Assembly: GCF_021496665.1 (NCBI RefSeq)
Contig: NZ_CP071246.1
Span: 1,302,001 to 1,366,000, forward strand
Source: Corynebacterium sp. CNCTC7651
Lineage (GTDB): Bacteria; Actinomycetota; Actinomycetes; Mycobacteriales; Mycobacteriaceae
Direction: 5' to 3'
DNA: 64,000 nucleotides
Numbering within the stretch: position 1 is the first letter of the stretch; each line of letters opens with the position of its first letter. The notes under the pieces were generated by a model. It did not search any database. It was not told the origin of the DNA and saw only the letters and a list, made by a program, of their open reading frames with translations. The position numbers and the translations under genes were made by a program. Below are positions 1-7,669 of this stretch, piece after piece.

Positions 1-1
1 T

Positions 2-961
2 ATTGCGATGCAGGGCTACGCAGACGCCGGCCACGCTGTGGAAGGTTCCGCAGACCACCTAAAGGCTGCGCTGGAATCGCGCACGGTGGCCACCTTCAAC
101 AACGATGAGTTGATTGACTACCGCTCCCGCCGCCCTGTGGTCACCCTGAACAAGCACGAAATCTCCAGCGTGGAGGATCTGGAGCTGGACATGCGCGTGC
201 TGCGGGACGAGGAGGGCACGTCCTTCCTGCTGCTTTCCGGCCCGGAGCCGGACTTGCGCTGGGAGGCATTCAGCGAGGCTGTAGCGGACTTGGTGGAGCG
301 TTTCGATGTTCGCGAGACCATCTGCCTCTACGCCGCCCCGATGGGTGCGCCTCACACCCGCCCGCTGGTGGTGTCCGCGCACGGCAACAACCGCGACCTG
401 GTGGGTTCCATGTTCACGTTCGACGGGATGGTCACCATTCCGGGTTCTGCCGCCATCTTGATTGAGCGGGAGCTGCACAAGCGTGGCCGCCCGGTTGCCG
501 GCTACACGGCGCACGTGCCGCACTATGTGGCATCCTCGCCGTACCCGCACGCGATGCTGCAGCTGCTGCAGTCCGTGGAAGACGCTTCCAACCTGAAGTT
601 CCCGCTGCGTGCCTTGGAGCGGGACATGGCGAAGGTGTCCCGCCAGCTTGCGGAGCAGACGGCTGCGAGCGAAGAGATCGCGCACGTGGTGCAGGCCCTG
701 GAGCAGCACTACGACCAGGAGATGGAAGATTACCGTGAGCGGCACCCGGAGGCGATGATGCCGGGTGAGGCGCAGGTGCCTTCTGGCGAGGAGATCAGCG
801 AGGCATTTGAGAACTTCCTGGCCGCAATCGAGGACCGTGACCGCCCGCGGGGTGAGGTCGGTTCCGCTTTCAGCGAAGATGACCGCCAGCGCCTGAGCGA
901 CCACTACTTCGTCGACCCAGCCGAGGACCTCGAGGAGGACCCTGAGGAGGACGACGAGTAG
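2..961 (+). CDS. PAC2 (proteasome assembly chaperone-like) family protein, 5' end outside window
   Basis: The frame is open from the first base of the window, and the motif ALQGYADAGHAVE, usual near the N-terminus of PAC2 proteins, appears here as AMQGYADAGHAVE. The true start therefore lies upstream and about 320 residues are visible. The PAC2 core (about residues 1-190) includes the segment GAPHTRPLVVSAHGN typical of actinobacterial members. The C-terminus is highly acidic (EDLEEDPEEDDE). The family is related to archaeal and eukaryotic proteasome assembly chaperones; its exact role in corynebacteria is not settled. The RNA helicase gene follows after about 20 bp on the same strand, which suggests co-transcription. 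Family assignment is firm, function is inferred. Confidence 0.85.
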   Translation: MAMQGYADAGHAVEGSADHLKAALESRTVATFNNDELIDYRSRRPVVTLNKHEISSVEDLELDMRVLRDEEGTSFLLLSGPEPDLRWEAFSEAVADLVERFDVRETICLYAAPMGAPHTRPLVVSAHGNNRDLVGSMFTFDGMVTIPGSAAILIERELHKRGRPVAGYTAHVPHYVASSPYPHAMLQLLQSVEDASNLKFPLRALERDMAKVSRQLAEQTAASEEIAHVVQALEQHYDQEMEDYRERHPEAMMPGEAQVPSGEEISEAFENFLAAIEDRDRPRGEVGSAFSEDDRQRLSDHYFVDPAEDLEEDPEEDDE

Positions 962-982
962 TTCGCTAGGTTGGTAGGCGTG

Positions 983-3523
983 ATGCTTGCCGATTTGCTG
1001 CCTGATCTCGCCGACGTTCCGGAGTCTCTCTTCGAGGACGCGGTGTGGGAATCCTTCACCCGGTGGACTGCCGCGCGCGGGATCTCGTTGTATCCGGCGC
1101 AGGAAGAGGCGTCGCTGTCGCTCTTGGCGGGCGATAACGTCATCCTGGCTACCCCCACCGGCTCCGGCAAATCCATGGTGGCGAACGCCGCGCACTTCAT
1201 CGCCATGGCCCGCGGCCAGCGCAGCTTCTACACCGCGCCTATCAAGGCCCTGGTGAGCGAGAAGTTCTTCGCGCTGTGCGAGATCTTCGGTCCCGAGAAC
1301 GTGGGCATGATGACCGGTGATGCAACGGTAAACGGCAACGCCCCCATCATCGCGGCGACCGCCGAAATTGTGGCCAACATTGCCTTGCGTGAGGGCGCCA
1401 ATGCCCGCATTGACCAGGTGGTGATGGATGAGTTCCACTACTACTCAGAGCCGGACCGCGGCTGGGCATGGCAGGTGCCGCTGCTAGAACTGCCGAAGGC
1501 GCAGTTTTTGCTCATGTCCGCAACCCTCGGCGACACGAAGTGGCTGGAGGACGACCTCACTGCCCGCACCGGTCGGCGCACCACCTACGTGGGCGGCTCC
1601 ACCCGCCCCGTCCCATTGGACTTCCATTACGTGTTCACCCCGGTCCACGAGACCATCGAGGAACTCATCGCGGACGGCAAGGCACCGATTTACGTCGTGC
1701 ACTTTTCCCAGCGCGAAGCCACAGAGCGCGCCCAGGCGCTGACCAGCATGACCTTCCTCACCACCGAAGAAAAGGCACAGGTTGCAGCCGAGATCGGGGA
1801 CTTCCGCTTTACGACGACGTTTGGCAAGACCCTGTCCAAGCTCGTCCGCCGCGGGATTGGCATCCACCATGCCGGCATGCTGCCGAAATACCGCCGACTA
1901 GTGGAGCGTCTCTCCCAGACCGGGCTGCTGAAAGTTATCTGCGGCACCGACACCCTCGGCGTTGGCATCAACGTGCCAATCCGCACGGTGCTGATCACGG
2001 GGCTGGCGAAATACGACGGCACGCGCCAACGCGTATTGAAGTCCCGCGAGTTCCACCAGATTGCGGGCCGCGCGGGACGCGCGGGGTTTGATACCGAAGG
2101 CACCGTGGTAGTGGAGGCGCCGGAGCATGAGATTGAGAATGTCAAGCTCCGTCGAAAAGCGGGCGATGACCCGAAGAAGCTGAAGAAGCTGCGAAAGAAG
2201 TCCGCGCGCGACGGCGAAGTGTCATGGTCCGAGAAGACGTTTGAGCGCCTTACCACTGCGGAGCCGGAAGAGTTGACCAGCCAGTTCAGGGTGTCCAACT
2301 CCATGCTGCTGAACGTTGTAGCGCGACCGGGTGACGGGTATGAACACATGCGCCACCTGATTCGCACCAATCACGACCCGCGCGCGAAGCAGAACCGGGA
2401 CATCTTGACCGCCGTGGACCTGTTCCGCGGTCTCGTGAACGCCGGAGTGGTTGAGCGCACTCCGGATTCGCCGGCGTTTCGCCCGTACACGCTCACGCGA
2501 GAGCTGGACCGGGACTTTGCGCTCAACCAACCCCTCTCCCCCTTCGCACTGGCGTTTCTCACGCTGCTGGACCCGGAGTCGGAGACGTACACCCTCGACG
2601 TGATCTCCACGTTCGAGGCGATTTTGGATGATCCGCGGCAGCTGCTGCAGGCGCAGCAGACTGCGGCGCGGGGCGAGGAGATCGCCGCGCTGAAGGCGGA
2701 GGGCGTGGACTACACCGACCGCATGGCGATCATCGAGGACGTGACGTACCCGAAGCCCCTGGAAGATGAGCTCGAGGAGGCGTTTGCAACGTTCACCGAG
2801 GGCAACCCGTGGGCGAAGGAATTCGAGCTCTCACCGAAGTCTGTCGTGCGCGACATGCTCGAGCACGCGATGACGTTCTCAGACCTCATCGCTACCTACG
2901 GCCTCGCCCGTTCGGAGGGCGTGGTGCTGCGTTATCTCACCGATGCTTGGCGGACGTTGGCCCACTCCATCCCGGAGCAGTACATGAACGAGGAGTTGGC
3001 GGACATCATCGTCTGGCTCGGCGAGCTGATCCGCCAAGTGGACTCTTCGCTTATCGACGAATGGGCGCACATGGCCGACGAGGACTCCCCCGTCTCCCGG
3101 GAAACAATGGAGCGGGAACTTGCCTTCGGCGTGGAAGACCCGACGGCGCTCACCGCAAACCGCCGCGCGTTCACCATCATGGTGCGCAATCTCTTCTTCC
3201 GCCTTACCGAACTCTTTGCGTACGAGAAGGAAGATCAGCTTGCCGCCATGCTGGACTACCTGGATCCGGACGCGAGGGTGGATTGGCCGGCCGCGATGGA
3301 CGACTACTTCGACGAGTACAACGACATGGACACCGGCCCCGAAGCGCGCGGGCCGGAGTTCTTCCGCCTCGGCAACCAGAGCGGGCGGCAGTGGGAGGTC
3401 GTGCAGATCTTCAAGGACCCAGAGGGGGACCACGCATTCCAGCTCCACGGTGTTGTGGACCTAGATGCCTCCGACGAGGCAGGCGAGGTGCGTCTGGCAT
3501 CCCTGGAGCTGCGCCAGTCCTGA
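983..3523 (+). CDS. DEAD/DEAH-box RNA helicase with DUF3516-type C-terminus
   Basis: Superfamily 2 helicase of the Ski2/HelY type, 846 aa from the chosen ATG. Walker A is ATPTGSGKS (about residue 55), Walker B is the DEFH box (VVMDEFHYYSEPDRGW), and the conserved helicase motif HQIAGRAGRAGFD closes the second RecA lobe. The remaining half, rich in acidic and helical segments, matches the DUF3516 region found after actinobacterial helicases of this type. It probably unwinds RNA or RNA/DNA structures; the substrate is unknown. In-frame TTG (971) and GTG (980) codons precede the ATG at 983, so the start is uncertain by a few residues. It follows the PAC2 gene closely. Confidence 0.85.
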   Translation: MLADLLPDLADVPESLFEDAVWESFTRWTAARGISLYPAQEEASLSLLAGDNVILATPTGSGKSMVANAAHFIAMARGQRSFYTAPIKALVSEKFFALCEIFGPENVGMMTGDATVNGNAPIIAATAEIVANIALREGANARIDQVVMDEFHYYSEPDRGWAWQVPLLELPKAQFLLMSATLGDTKWLEDDLTARTGRRTTYVGGSTRPVPLDFHYVFTPVHETIEELIADGKAPIYVVHFSQREATERAQALTSMTFLTTEEKAQVAAEIGDFRFTTTFGKTLSKLVRRGIGIHHAGMLPKYRRLVERLSQTGLLKVICGTDTLGVGINVPIRTVLITGLAKYDGTRQRVLKSREFHQIAGRAGRAGFDTEGTVVVEAPEHEIENVKLRRKAGDDPKKLKKLRKKSARDGEVSWSEKTFERLTTAEPEELTSQFRVSNSMLLNVVARPGDGYEHMRHLIRTNHDPRAKQNRDILTAVDLFRGLVNAGVVERTPDSPAFRPYTLTRELDRDFALNQPLSPFALAFLTLLDPESETYTLDVISTFEAILDDPRQLLQAQQTAARGEEIAALKAEGVDYTDRMAIIEDVTYPKPLEDELEEAFATFTEGNPWAKEFELSPKSVVRDMLEHAMTFSDLIATYGLARSEGVVLRYLTDAWRTLAHSIPEQYMNEELADIIVWLGELIRQVDSSLIDEWAHMADEDSPVSRETMERELAFGVEDPTALTANRRAFTIMVRNLFFRLTELFAYEKEDQLAAMLDYLDPDARVDWPAAMDDYFDEYNDMDTGPEARGPEFFRLGNQSGRQWEVVQIFKDPEGDHAFQLHGVVDLDASDEAGEVRLASLELRQS

Positions 3524-3592
3524 TTGCGGGCCAGCCACAAGGTGCCCAGCCACGGCTTGGGCGAATCCGGCCCGCGCGGCACCGCCAGCCGG

Positions 3593-3598
3593 TACATT
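3593..3598 (+). promoter_or_regulatory. -10 box for a leaderless start of the DadA-like gene
   Basis: TACATT lies 7 nt before the ATG at 3606, the spacing seen for leaderless mRNAs in corynebacteria. No Shine-Dalgarno sequence is visible upstream of this start. Inferred from pattern only. Confidence 0.45.
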
Positions 3599-3605
3599 CA
3601 TGGCC

Positions 3606-4853
3606 ATGACTACGGCTCTTGTCATTGGCGCGGGCATGACTGGCCTGGCCACAGCTTGGCACCTGCAGGAATACGGATACGACGTGGAGGTGGTAGACCG
3701 CGTTGGCGTTGCCGGCGGGTCTTCGTGGGGCAACGCGGGCTGGCTCGCGCCCGGCAAGACCATCCCGCTATCCAACTCCAGCCTCTGGATGTACGGGCCC
3801 ACCGCCCTGTTTGATAAGCACGCAGCGCTGGATGTCCCGGTGCGCGTGGACGCGAAGCTCTGGGCGTTTGTTGCGCAGTTCATGGCGCACGCCACTTCCC
3901 GCGCATGGGACACCACCATGAAGGGCCTGACCCCGGCAGATCTCGCAGCACTGAAGGCATTCGACGAGCTCGAAGCAGGCGGCGTGGATGCAGAGAGCAT
4001 TGAGGCACCGTTTATCGTGGGTTTTGAGACCGAGGCGCTGGCCGGCGGCTTCCTGAAGGAAGTTGAGGGCGCCAAGCGCCATGGGCAGGACATTCCTTTC
4101 CGCAAGGTCTCCCTCGAGGAGGCGCGCCAGGACGCGCCGATGCTCACGGAGAAGGTCGGCGCAATCTACCGGATGGAGGGCCAGCGCTACATTGAGCCGG
4201 GCCCCTACTGCGAGGCAATTGCGGATTCCATCGAAGCGCGCGGCGGCACCATCACCAGCGGTGTCGAAGTTGTGGAGGTGCAATCCACCCGCAAGCCCGC
4301 AGTGAAGCTCTCCACCGGCGAGTGGTTGAACCCGGACGTTGTGGTTATTGCCACCGGCGCGTGGATGCCGAAGCTGGCGAAGGATCTCGGTGTCACCACG
4401 ATGATTCAGGCCGGCCGCGGGTACTCCTTCAGTGTGGAGACGGAGCAGCCGGCTACGTGCCCGGTGTACCTCCCGGAGCAGAAGGTTGCCTGCACCCCGT
4501 ACCAGGGCCGCTTCCGCGTAGCCGGCACCATGGAGTTCCGTGGGCCGGATGAGCCGTTCCAGCCGGGCCGCATCAAGTCCATCATCCACACCACTACGCC
4601 GATGTTCCGCGGCGTGGACTGGGATTCCCGTCAGGACGAGTGGGTGGGCTCCCGCCCTGTCACCCCGGATGGCCTCCCGCTGGTCGGCGCTACCAAGGCG
4701 CCGAATGTGTATGTCAACGGTGGCCACGGCATGTGGGGCGTTGTACTCGGCCCCATCTCGGGCAAGATGCTGGCGAAGGAGATCGCGACCGGAGAGGTCG
4801 ACCCGATCCTCAAGCCGTTCGACCCGCTGCGCGGCCACTTCGTCGGAATTTAG
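3606..4853 (+). CDS. FAD-dependent oxidoreductase, D-amino acid dehydrogenase (DadA)-like
   Basis: A 415-aa flavoprotein. The N-terminal dinucleotide fold reads ALVIGAGMTGLATAW followed by the acidic strand-end VEVVD, the FAD ADP-binding signature. The C-terminal GSRPVTPDGLPLVG and the closing VNGGHGMWG segment are typical of the DadA / glycine oxidase fold. Length and motifs fit DadA-type enzymes that deaminate D-amino acids and pass electrons to the respiratory chain, but the true substrate could be another amine. ATG at 3606 was chosen because a -10 box sits 7 nt upstream; an in-frame ATG at 3600 is the alternative. A VOC protein follows after 39 bp. Confidence 0.8.
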   Translation: MTTALVIGAGMTGLATAWHLQEYGYDVEVVDRVGVAGGSSWGNAGWLAPGKTIPLSNSSLWMYGPTALFDKHAALDVPVRVDAKLWAFVAQFMAHATSRAWDTTMKGLTPADLAALKAFDELEAGGVDAESIEAPFIVGFETEALAGGFLKEVEGAKRHGQDIPFRKVSLEEARQDAPMLTEKVGAIYRMEGQRYIEPGPYCEAIADSIEARGGTITSGVEVVEVQSTRKPAVKLSTGEWLNPDVVVIATGAWMPKLAKDLGVTTMIQAGRGYSFSVETEQPATCPVYLPEQKVACTPYQGRFRVAGTMEFRGPDEPFQPGRIKSIIHTTTPMFRGVDWDSRQDEWVGSRPVTPDGLPLVGATKAPNVYVNGGHGMWGVVLGPISGKMLAKEIATGEVDPILKPFDPLRGHFVGI

Positions 4854-4892
4854 CGGGCGCCCCCGGGGACCGCTCTTAGAAAGGAATCTTTT

Positions 4893-5255
4893 ATGGTGCG
4901 CTTTGACCACCTCACTATCCTGACAACGCATTTCGAAGAGTCTCTGGACTTCTATCAGGCTCTGCCGGGAGCCGAGGTGAGCGAACCAAGTGACGGATAC
5001 TTCGAGGTTTCTTTCCACGAAAGCGTCATCGCGGTATTTGACTTGGCGACGTTTGCCGAAGCGACGAAGACTGGCCCCGTCAACTCTGGTGGCGCGGTTA
5101 TGCAGTTCTCGGTTGATGATGTAGATGAGTACTGGAACACATTGCCAAGCACTTACCGGCAGCATGGATCATCTCCCCGACACATGCCTTGGCAGTCCTA
5201 CTCTGGATACATCTCCGATCCAGACGGCAACATTCTGGAGTTCTACAAGTGGTAA
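4893..5255 (+). CDS. VOC superfamily (glyoxalase/bleomycin resistance-like) protein
   Basis: A 120-aa single-domain protein. The N-terminal strand RFDHLTILTTHFEESLDFY and the C-terminal SGYISDPDGNILEFYKW are characteristic of the vicinal oxygen chelate fold; the last Glu is a usual metal ligand. Members include glyoxalase I, dioxygenases and antibiotic-binding proteins, and the sequence does not say which applies here. A good ribosome site (AGAAAGGA) lies 6-13 nt before the ATG. It may be co-transcribed with the flavoprotein upstream and ends at a strong hairpin. Confidence 0.75.
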   Translation: MVRFDHLTILTTHFEESLDFYQALPGAEVSEPSDGYFEVSFHESVIAVFDLATFAEATKTGPVNSGGAVMQFSVDDVDEYWNTLPSTYRQHGSSPRHMPWQSYSGYISDPDGNILEFYKW

Positions 5256-5272
5256 AAAGGACTCCCTGAAAC

Positions 5273-5314
5273 GGCGAAAGCTCCCCCGCTGATTAAAGCG
5301 GAAGAGCTTTCGCC
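5273..5314. terminator. Bidirectional terminator between the VOC gene and ahpD
   Basis: A perfect 11-bp outer stem (GGCGAAAGCTC at 5273-5283 with GAGCTTTCGCC at 5304-5314) encloses a smaller CCGCT/AGCGG stem. It sits between two convergent genes, so it probably ends transcripts from both sides. Confidence 0.75.
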
Positions 5315-5355
5315 CGTCTAGGGTGGCGCTACTCAAGCGACACCCCGAAGAAGGA

Positions 5356-5880
5356 CTAGCGGGAAGCCTCGATGGCGACTGCCTGTGCCACAGCCTGTAC
5401 GACGGAGGCAACCTTGACGGCCTCCCAGACCTGCTCCTTGGTCAGGCCGGCCTCGCGCACCTCGTGCGCGTGGGCCACGGCACAGTGCTCGCAACCGTTG
5501 ATGGTGGAAACGGCGAGGGACCACAGCTCGAAGTCTGCCTTCTCCACGCCCGGCTGGGAGATGATGTTCATGCGCAGGCCGAACTTTACCTGTGCGTAAT
5601 CATCGCCGAGCCAGTTCTTCGCGCGGTAGGCGACGTTGTTCATCGCCATGACGGTCGCGGCACCGTAGGCTGCCTCAACGGCCTCCTCGGACAGGTGCTC
5701 CTTCGCCTCGTCCGCGATTTCAGAGAGCACGGTCTCGTTGCGGGTGGCGGCGGCGGAAGCCAGGAGGGTGCCCCACAGCTGCTGCTCGCTCAGCTCGGTG
5801 GAGCGGGTCAGGGAGCCGAGGTTCAGCTTCTGGTCCTTTGCGTACTCCGGCAGTGCGCCGCGCAGGTTCTCAATAGACAT
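5356..5880 (-). CDS. ahpD: Alkyl hydroperoxide reductase AhpD (carboxymuconolactone decarboxylase family)
   Basis: A 174-aa protein with the AhpD active site [15 protein letters not shown]: the CxxC pair plus the downstream His, with the proton-relay Glu upstream (DFELW). AhpD reduces oxidised AhpC, in mycobacteria via lipoylated dihydrolipoamide succinyltransferase. It lies directly downstream of ahpC on the same strand, the arrangement known from actinobacteria. An AAAGGA ribosome site precedes the ATG. A strong hairpin between the two genes suggests ahpD is made at a lower level than ahpC. Confidence 0.95.
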   Translation of the reverse strand: MSIENLRGALPEYAKDQKLNLGSLTRSTELSEQQLWGTLLASAAATRNETVLSEIADEAKEHLSEEAVEAAYGAATVMAMNNVAYRAKNWLGDDYAQVKFGLRMNIISQPGVEKADFELWSLAVSTINGCEHCAVAHAHEVREAGLTKEQVWEAVKVASVVQAVAQAVAIEASR

Positions 5881-5931
5881 AGGTTTAATCCTTTCGGTTA
5901 TTGATAGCTTTCGTCGAAAAGCGGGGGCTGG

Positions 5932-5958
5932 AAAAGCCCCGCGCTGAGGCGGGGCTTT
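5932..5958 (-). terminator. Intercistronic terminator/attenuator between ahpC and ahpD
   Basis: On the minus strand AAAGCCCCGC pairs with GCGGGGCTTTT around a short loop and ends in a T-run, all within the 87 bp between ahpC and ahpD. Such a hairpin would let much of the transcript stop after ahpC. Confidence 0.7.
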
Positions 5959-5967
5959 GAAGCGTGT

Positions 5968-6564
5968 TTACTTCAGGGACTCCTGGACCACGGCCATCTT
6001 GTCGATGTTCTTGGTCGGGTCATTCTTCTGCCAGTCGCAAGCGCAGACCTCCTCGGACTGCAGTGCGTCCAGCACGCGCAGGACCTCGTCCACGTTGCGG
6101 CCAACTGCGTCCGGGGTGACGGAGACGAACTGGATGATGCCGTCCGGGTCGATGATGAAGGTCGCGCGGTCTGCCACGCCAGCCTCGTTCTCAACGCCGA
6201 GCGCGCGGATCAGGTCGTGGCGCACATCAGCGAACATCGGGAACGGGATGTCCAGCAGCTCGTTGTGGGTGGCACGCCAGTTGAAGTGGGAGTACTCGTT
6301 GTCGGTGGAGCCGCCGAGCACCTGGGTGTCGCGGTCCTCAAACTCCTCGTTCAACTTGCCAAAGGCAGCGATCTCGGTCGGGCAAACGAAGGTGAAGTCC
6401 TTCGGGTAGAAGAAGACAATCTTCCACTTGCCCTCGTACTTGTCCAGGGAGACGTTCTCGAAGTAGTCATCCGGCGAGCTGGCGTTTGCCTCCTTGAGGT
6501 TGCCGCCCTTCAGCGCGACAAGGTCGAACTCCGGGAAACGCTCTCCAACGGTCATGATCGGCAT
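5968..6564 (-). CDS. ahpC: Alkyl hydroperoxide reductase subunit C (2-Cys peroxiredoxin)
   Basis: A 198-aa peroxiredoxin that reduces H2O2 and organic peroxides. The peroxidatic cysteine lies in FYPKDFTFVCPTEI (about residue 60). Near the C-terminus SEEVCACDW provides the resolving-type cysteines, as in mycobacterial AhpC, which has a third Cys for AhpD. The start MPIMTVGERFPEF was chosen because it matches the family N-terminus and is preceded by a GGAGGGTTT ribosome site; the open frame extends 29 codons further. It is divergent from oxyR, the expected regulator. Confidence 0.96.
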   Translation of the reverse strand: MPIMTVGERFPEFDLVALKGGNLKEANASSPDDYFENVSLDKYEGKWKIVFFYPKDFTFVCPTEIAAFGKLNEEFEDRDTQVLGGSTDNEYSHFNWRATHNELLDIPFPMFADVRHDLIRALGVENEAGVADRATFIIDPDGIIQFVSVTPDAVGRNVDEVLRVLDALQSEEVCACDWQKNDPTKNIDKMAVVQESLK

Positions 6565-6687
6565 AAGAAACCCTCCTGGTGAAAGTTGGTGTTTGCTGGC
6601 GCACATCGCGCCGTCACGACCCATTCTGCCACACTCCCGCCCCAACTTCAACAGCTGAACCTATTGGCGCGTTGTAAGGTAATAAGC
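6565..6687. promoter_or_regulatory. Divergent ahpC / oxyR promoter region
   Basis: The 123 bp between divergent ahpC and oxyR must hold both promoters and the OxyR operator. On the plus strand TAAGGT lies 7 nt before the oxyR ATG, compatible with a leaderless oxyR mRNA. I could not identify the OxyR site with confidence. Confidence 0.5.
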
Positions 6688-7644
6688 ATGTCCAATAAAG
6701 CTTACAAACCGACCCTGGCACAACTGCGCTCCTTCGTCACCGTCGCAGAGCACAAACATTTCGGTATCGCCGCGTCCAAGCTCGGCATCTCGCAGCCGTC
6801 GCTGTCCCAGGGCCTCGTCGCGTTGGAGTCCGGCCTCGGCATTCAGCTGATAGAGCGCTCCACCAGAAAAGTCATCGTCACCCCGCATGGCGAGGCACTG
6901 CTCCCCTACGCCAAGGCAGCCCTCGATGCCGTCGATGCCTTCGTCGTCCGATCCCGCGGCACGGAAGGAACGTTGGCCGGCACGCTGACTATCGGGATTA
7001 TCCCTACGATCGCGCCGTATCTTCTTCCCCACCTGCTCGGGGAGCTCGCCCGTGCATTCCCGGATTGCGCACCCCGCGTTGTGGAGGAGAAGACGGACAA
7101 CCTCGTCGAGCAGCTGCGGGACGGCCAACTCGATGTTGCAGTCCTCGCCCTCCCCGTGGACGCTCCCGGACTCGAAACCGTCGAGCTCTACCGCGAACCA
7201 TTCATCGCCGTCACCCCCGCCGGGCAGGTGGGCGCGCCCGAACGCGTGCTGGAACTTACGGATCTGCGTGAGCTGGAGCTGCTTTTGCTTGACGACGGTC
7301 ACTGCCTCCGCGACCAGATCGTCGACCTATGCAAACTGGCCGATGCGACATCGTCCGTCACCTCGCAGTCGGTGACGCGGGCGGCGTCGCTGACCACCAT
7401 CGTGCAGCTCGTTGTCGCCGGACTCGGTTCTACGCTGGTGCCGCTGTCCGCCGTGGAGACCGAGTGCGGCCGGCCCGGGCTGGACCTGCACAGCTTCGCC
7501 GACGGCACTAGCGCAGAGCGCGAGGTGGGGTTGGCGTACCGGGCATCCTCCTCGCGGGTGGAGGACTTCTCAGCGCTTGCCGCGTTAGTGACCGAGGCTT
7601 ACGGCCGAGCAACCGCACCCGCCGAGGCAGCGTTGCGGAGGTAG
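6688..7644 (+). CDS. oxyR: LysR-family hydrogen peroxide sensor OxyR
   Basis: A 318-aa LysR regulator. The N-terminal winged helix (residues about 5-65) carries HFGIAASKLGISQPSLSQ. The effector domain contains the redox pair in LLDDGHCLRDQIVDLC, two cysteines nine residues apart as in OxyR, where peroxide forms a disulfide. It is divergent from ahpC-ahpD, its classical target. The ATG at 6688 starts MSNKAYKPTLAQLRSF, the family N-terminus; the longer open frame upstream overlaps the promoter and is not used. Confidence 0.95.
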   Translation: MSNKAYKPTLAQLRSFVTVAEHKHFGIAASKLGISQPSLSQGLVALESGLGIQLIERSTRKVIVTPHGEALLPYAKAALDAVDAFVVRSRGTEGTLAGTLTIGIIPTIAPYLLPHLLGELARAFPDCAPRVVEEKTDNLVEQLRDGQLDVAVLALPVDAPGLETVELYREPFIAVTPAGQVGAPERVLELTDLRELELLLLDDGHCLRDQIVDLCKLADATSSVTSQSVTRAASLTTIVQLVVAGLGSTLVPLSAVETECGRPGLDLHSFADGTSAEREVGLAYRASSSRVEDFSALAALVTEAYGRATAPAEAALRR

Positions 7645-7669
7645 CGGGGGCTAGACTCGTCTGTCAGCT

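Noticed and set aside
59..1438. Long open frame (459 codons) on the minus strand across the PAC2 and helicase genes
   Set aside because: It is antisense to two well-conserved genes, and its translation is rich in His/Arg/Val as expected for a high-G+C shadow frame.
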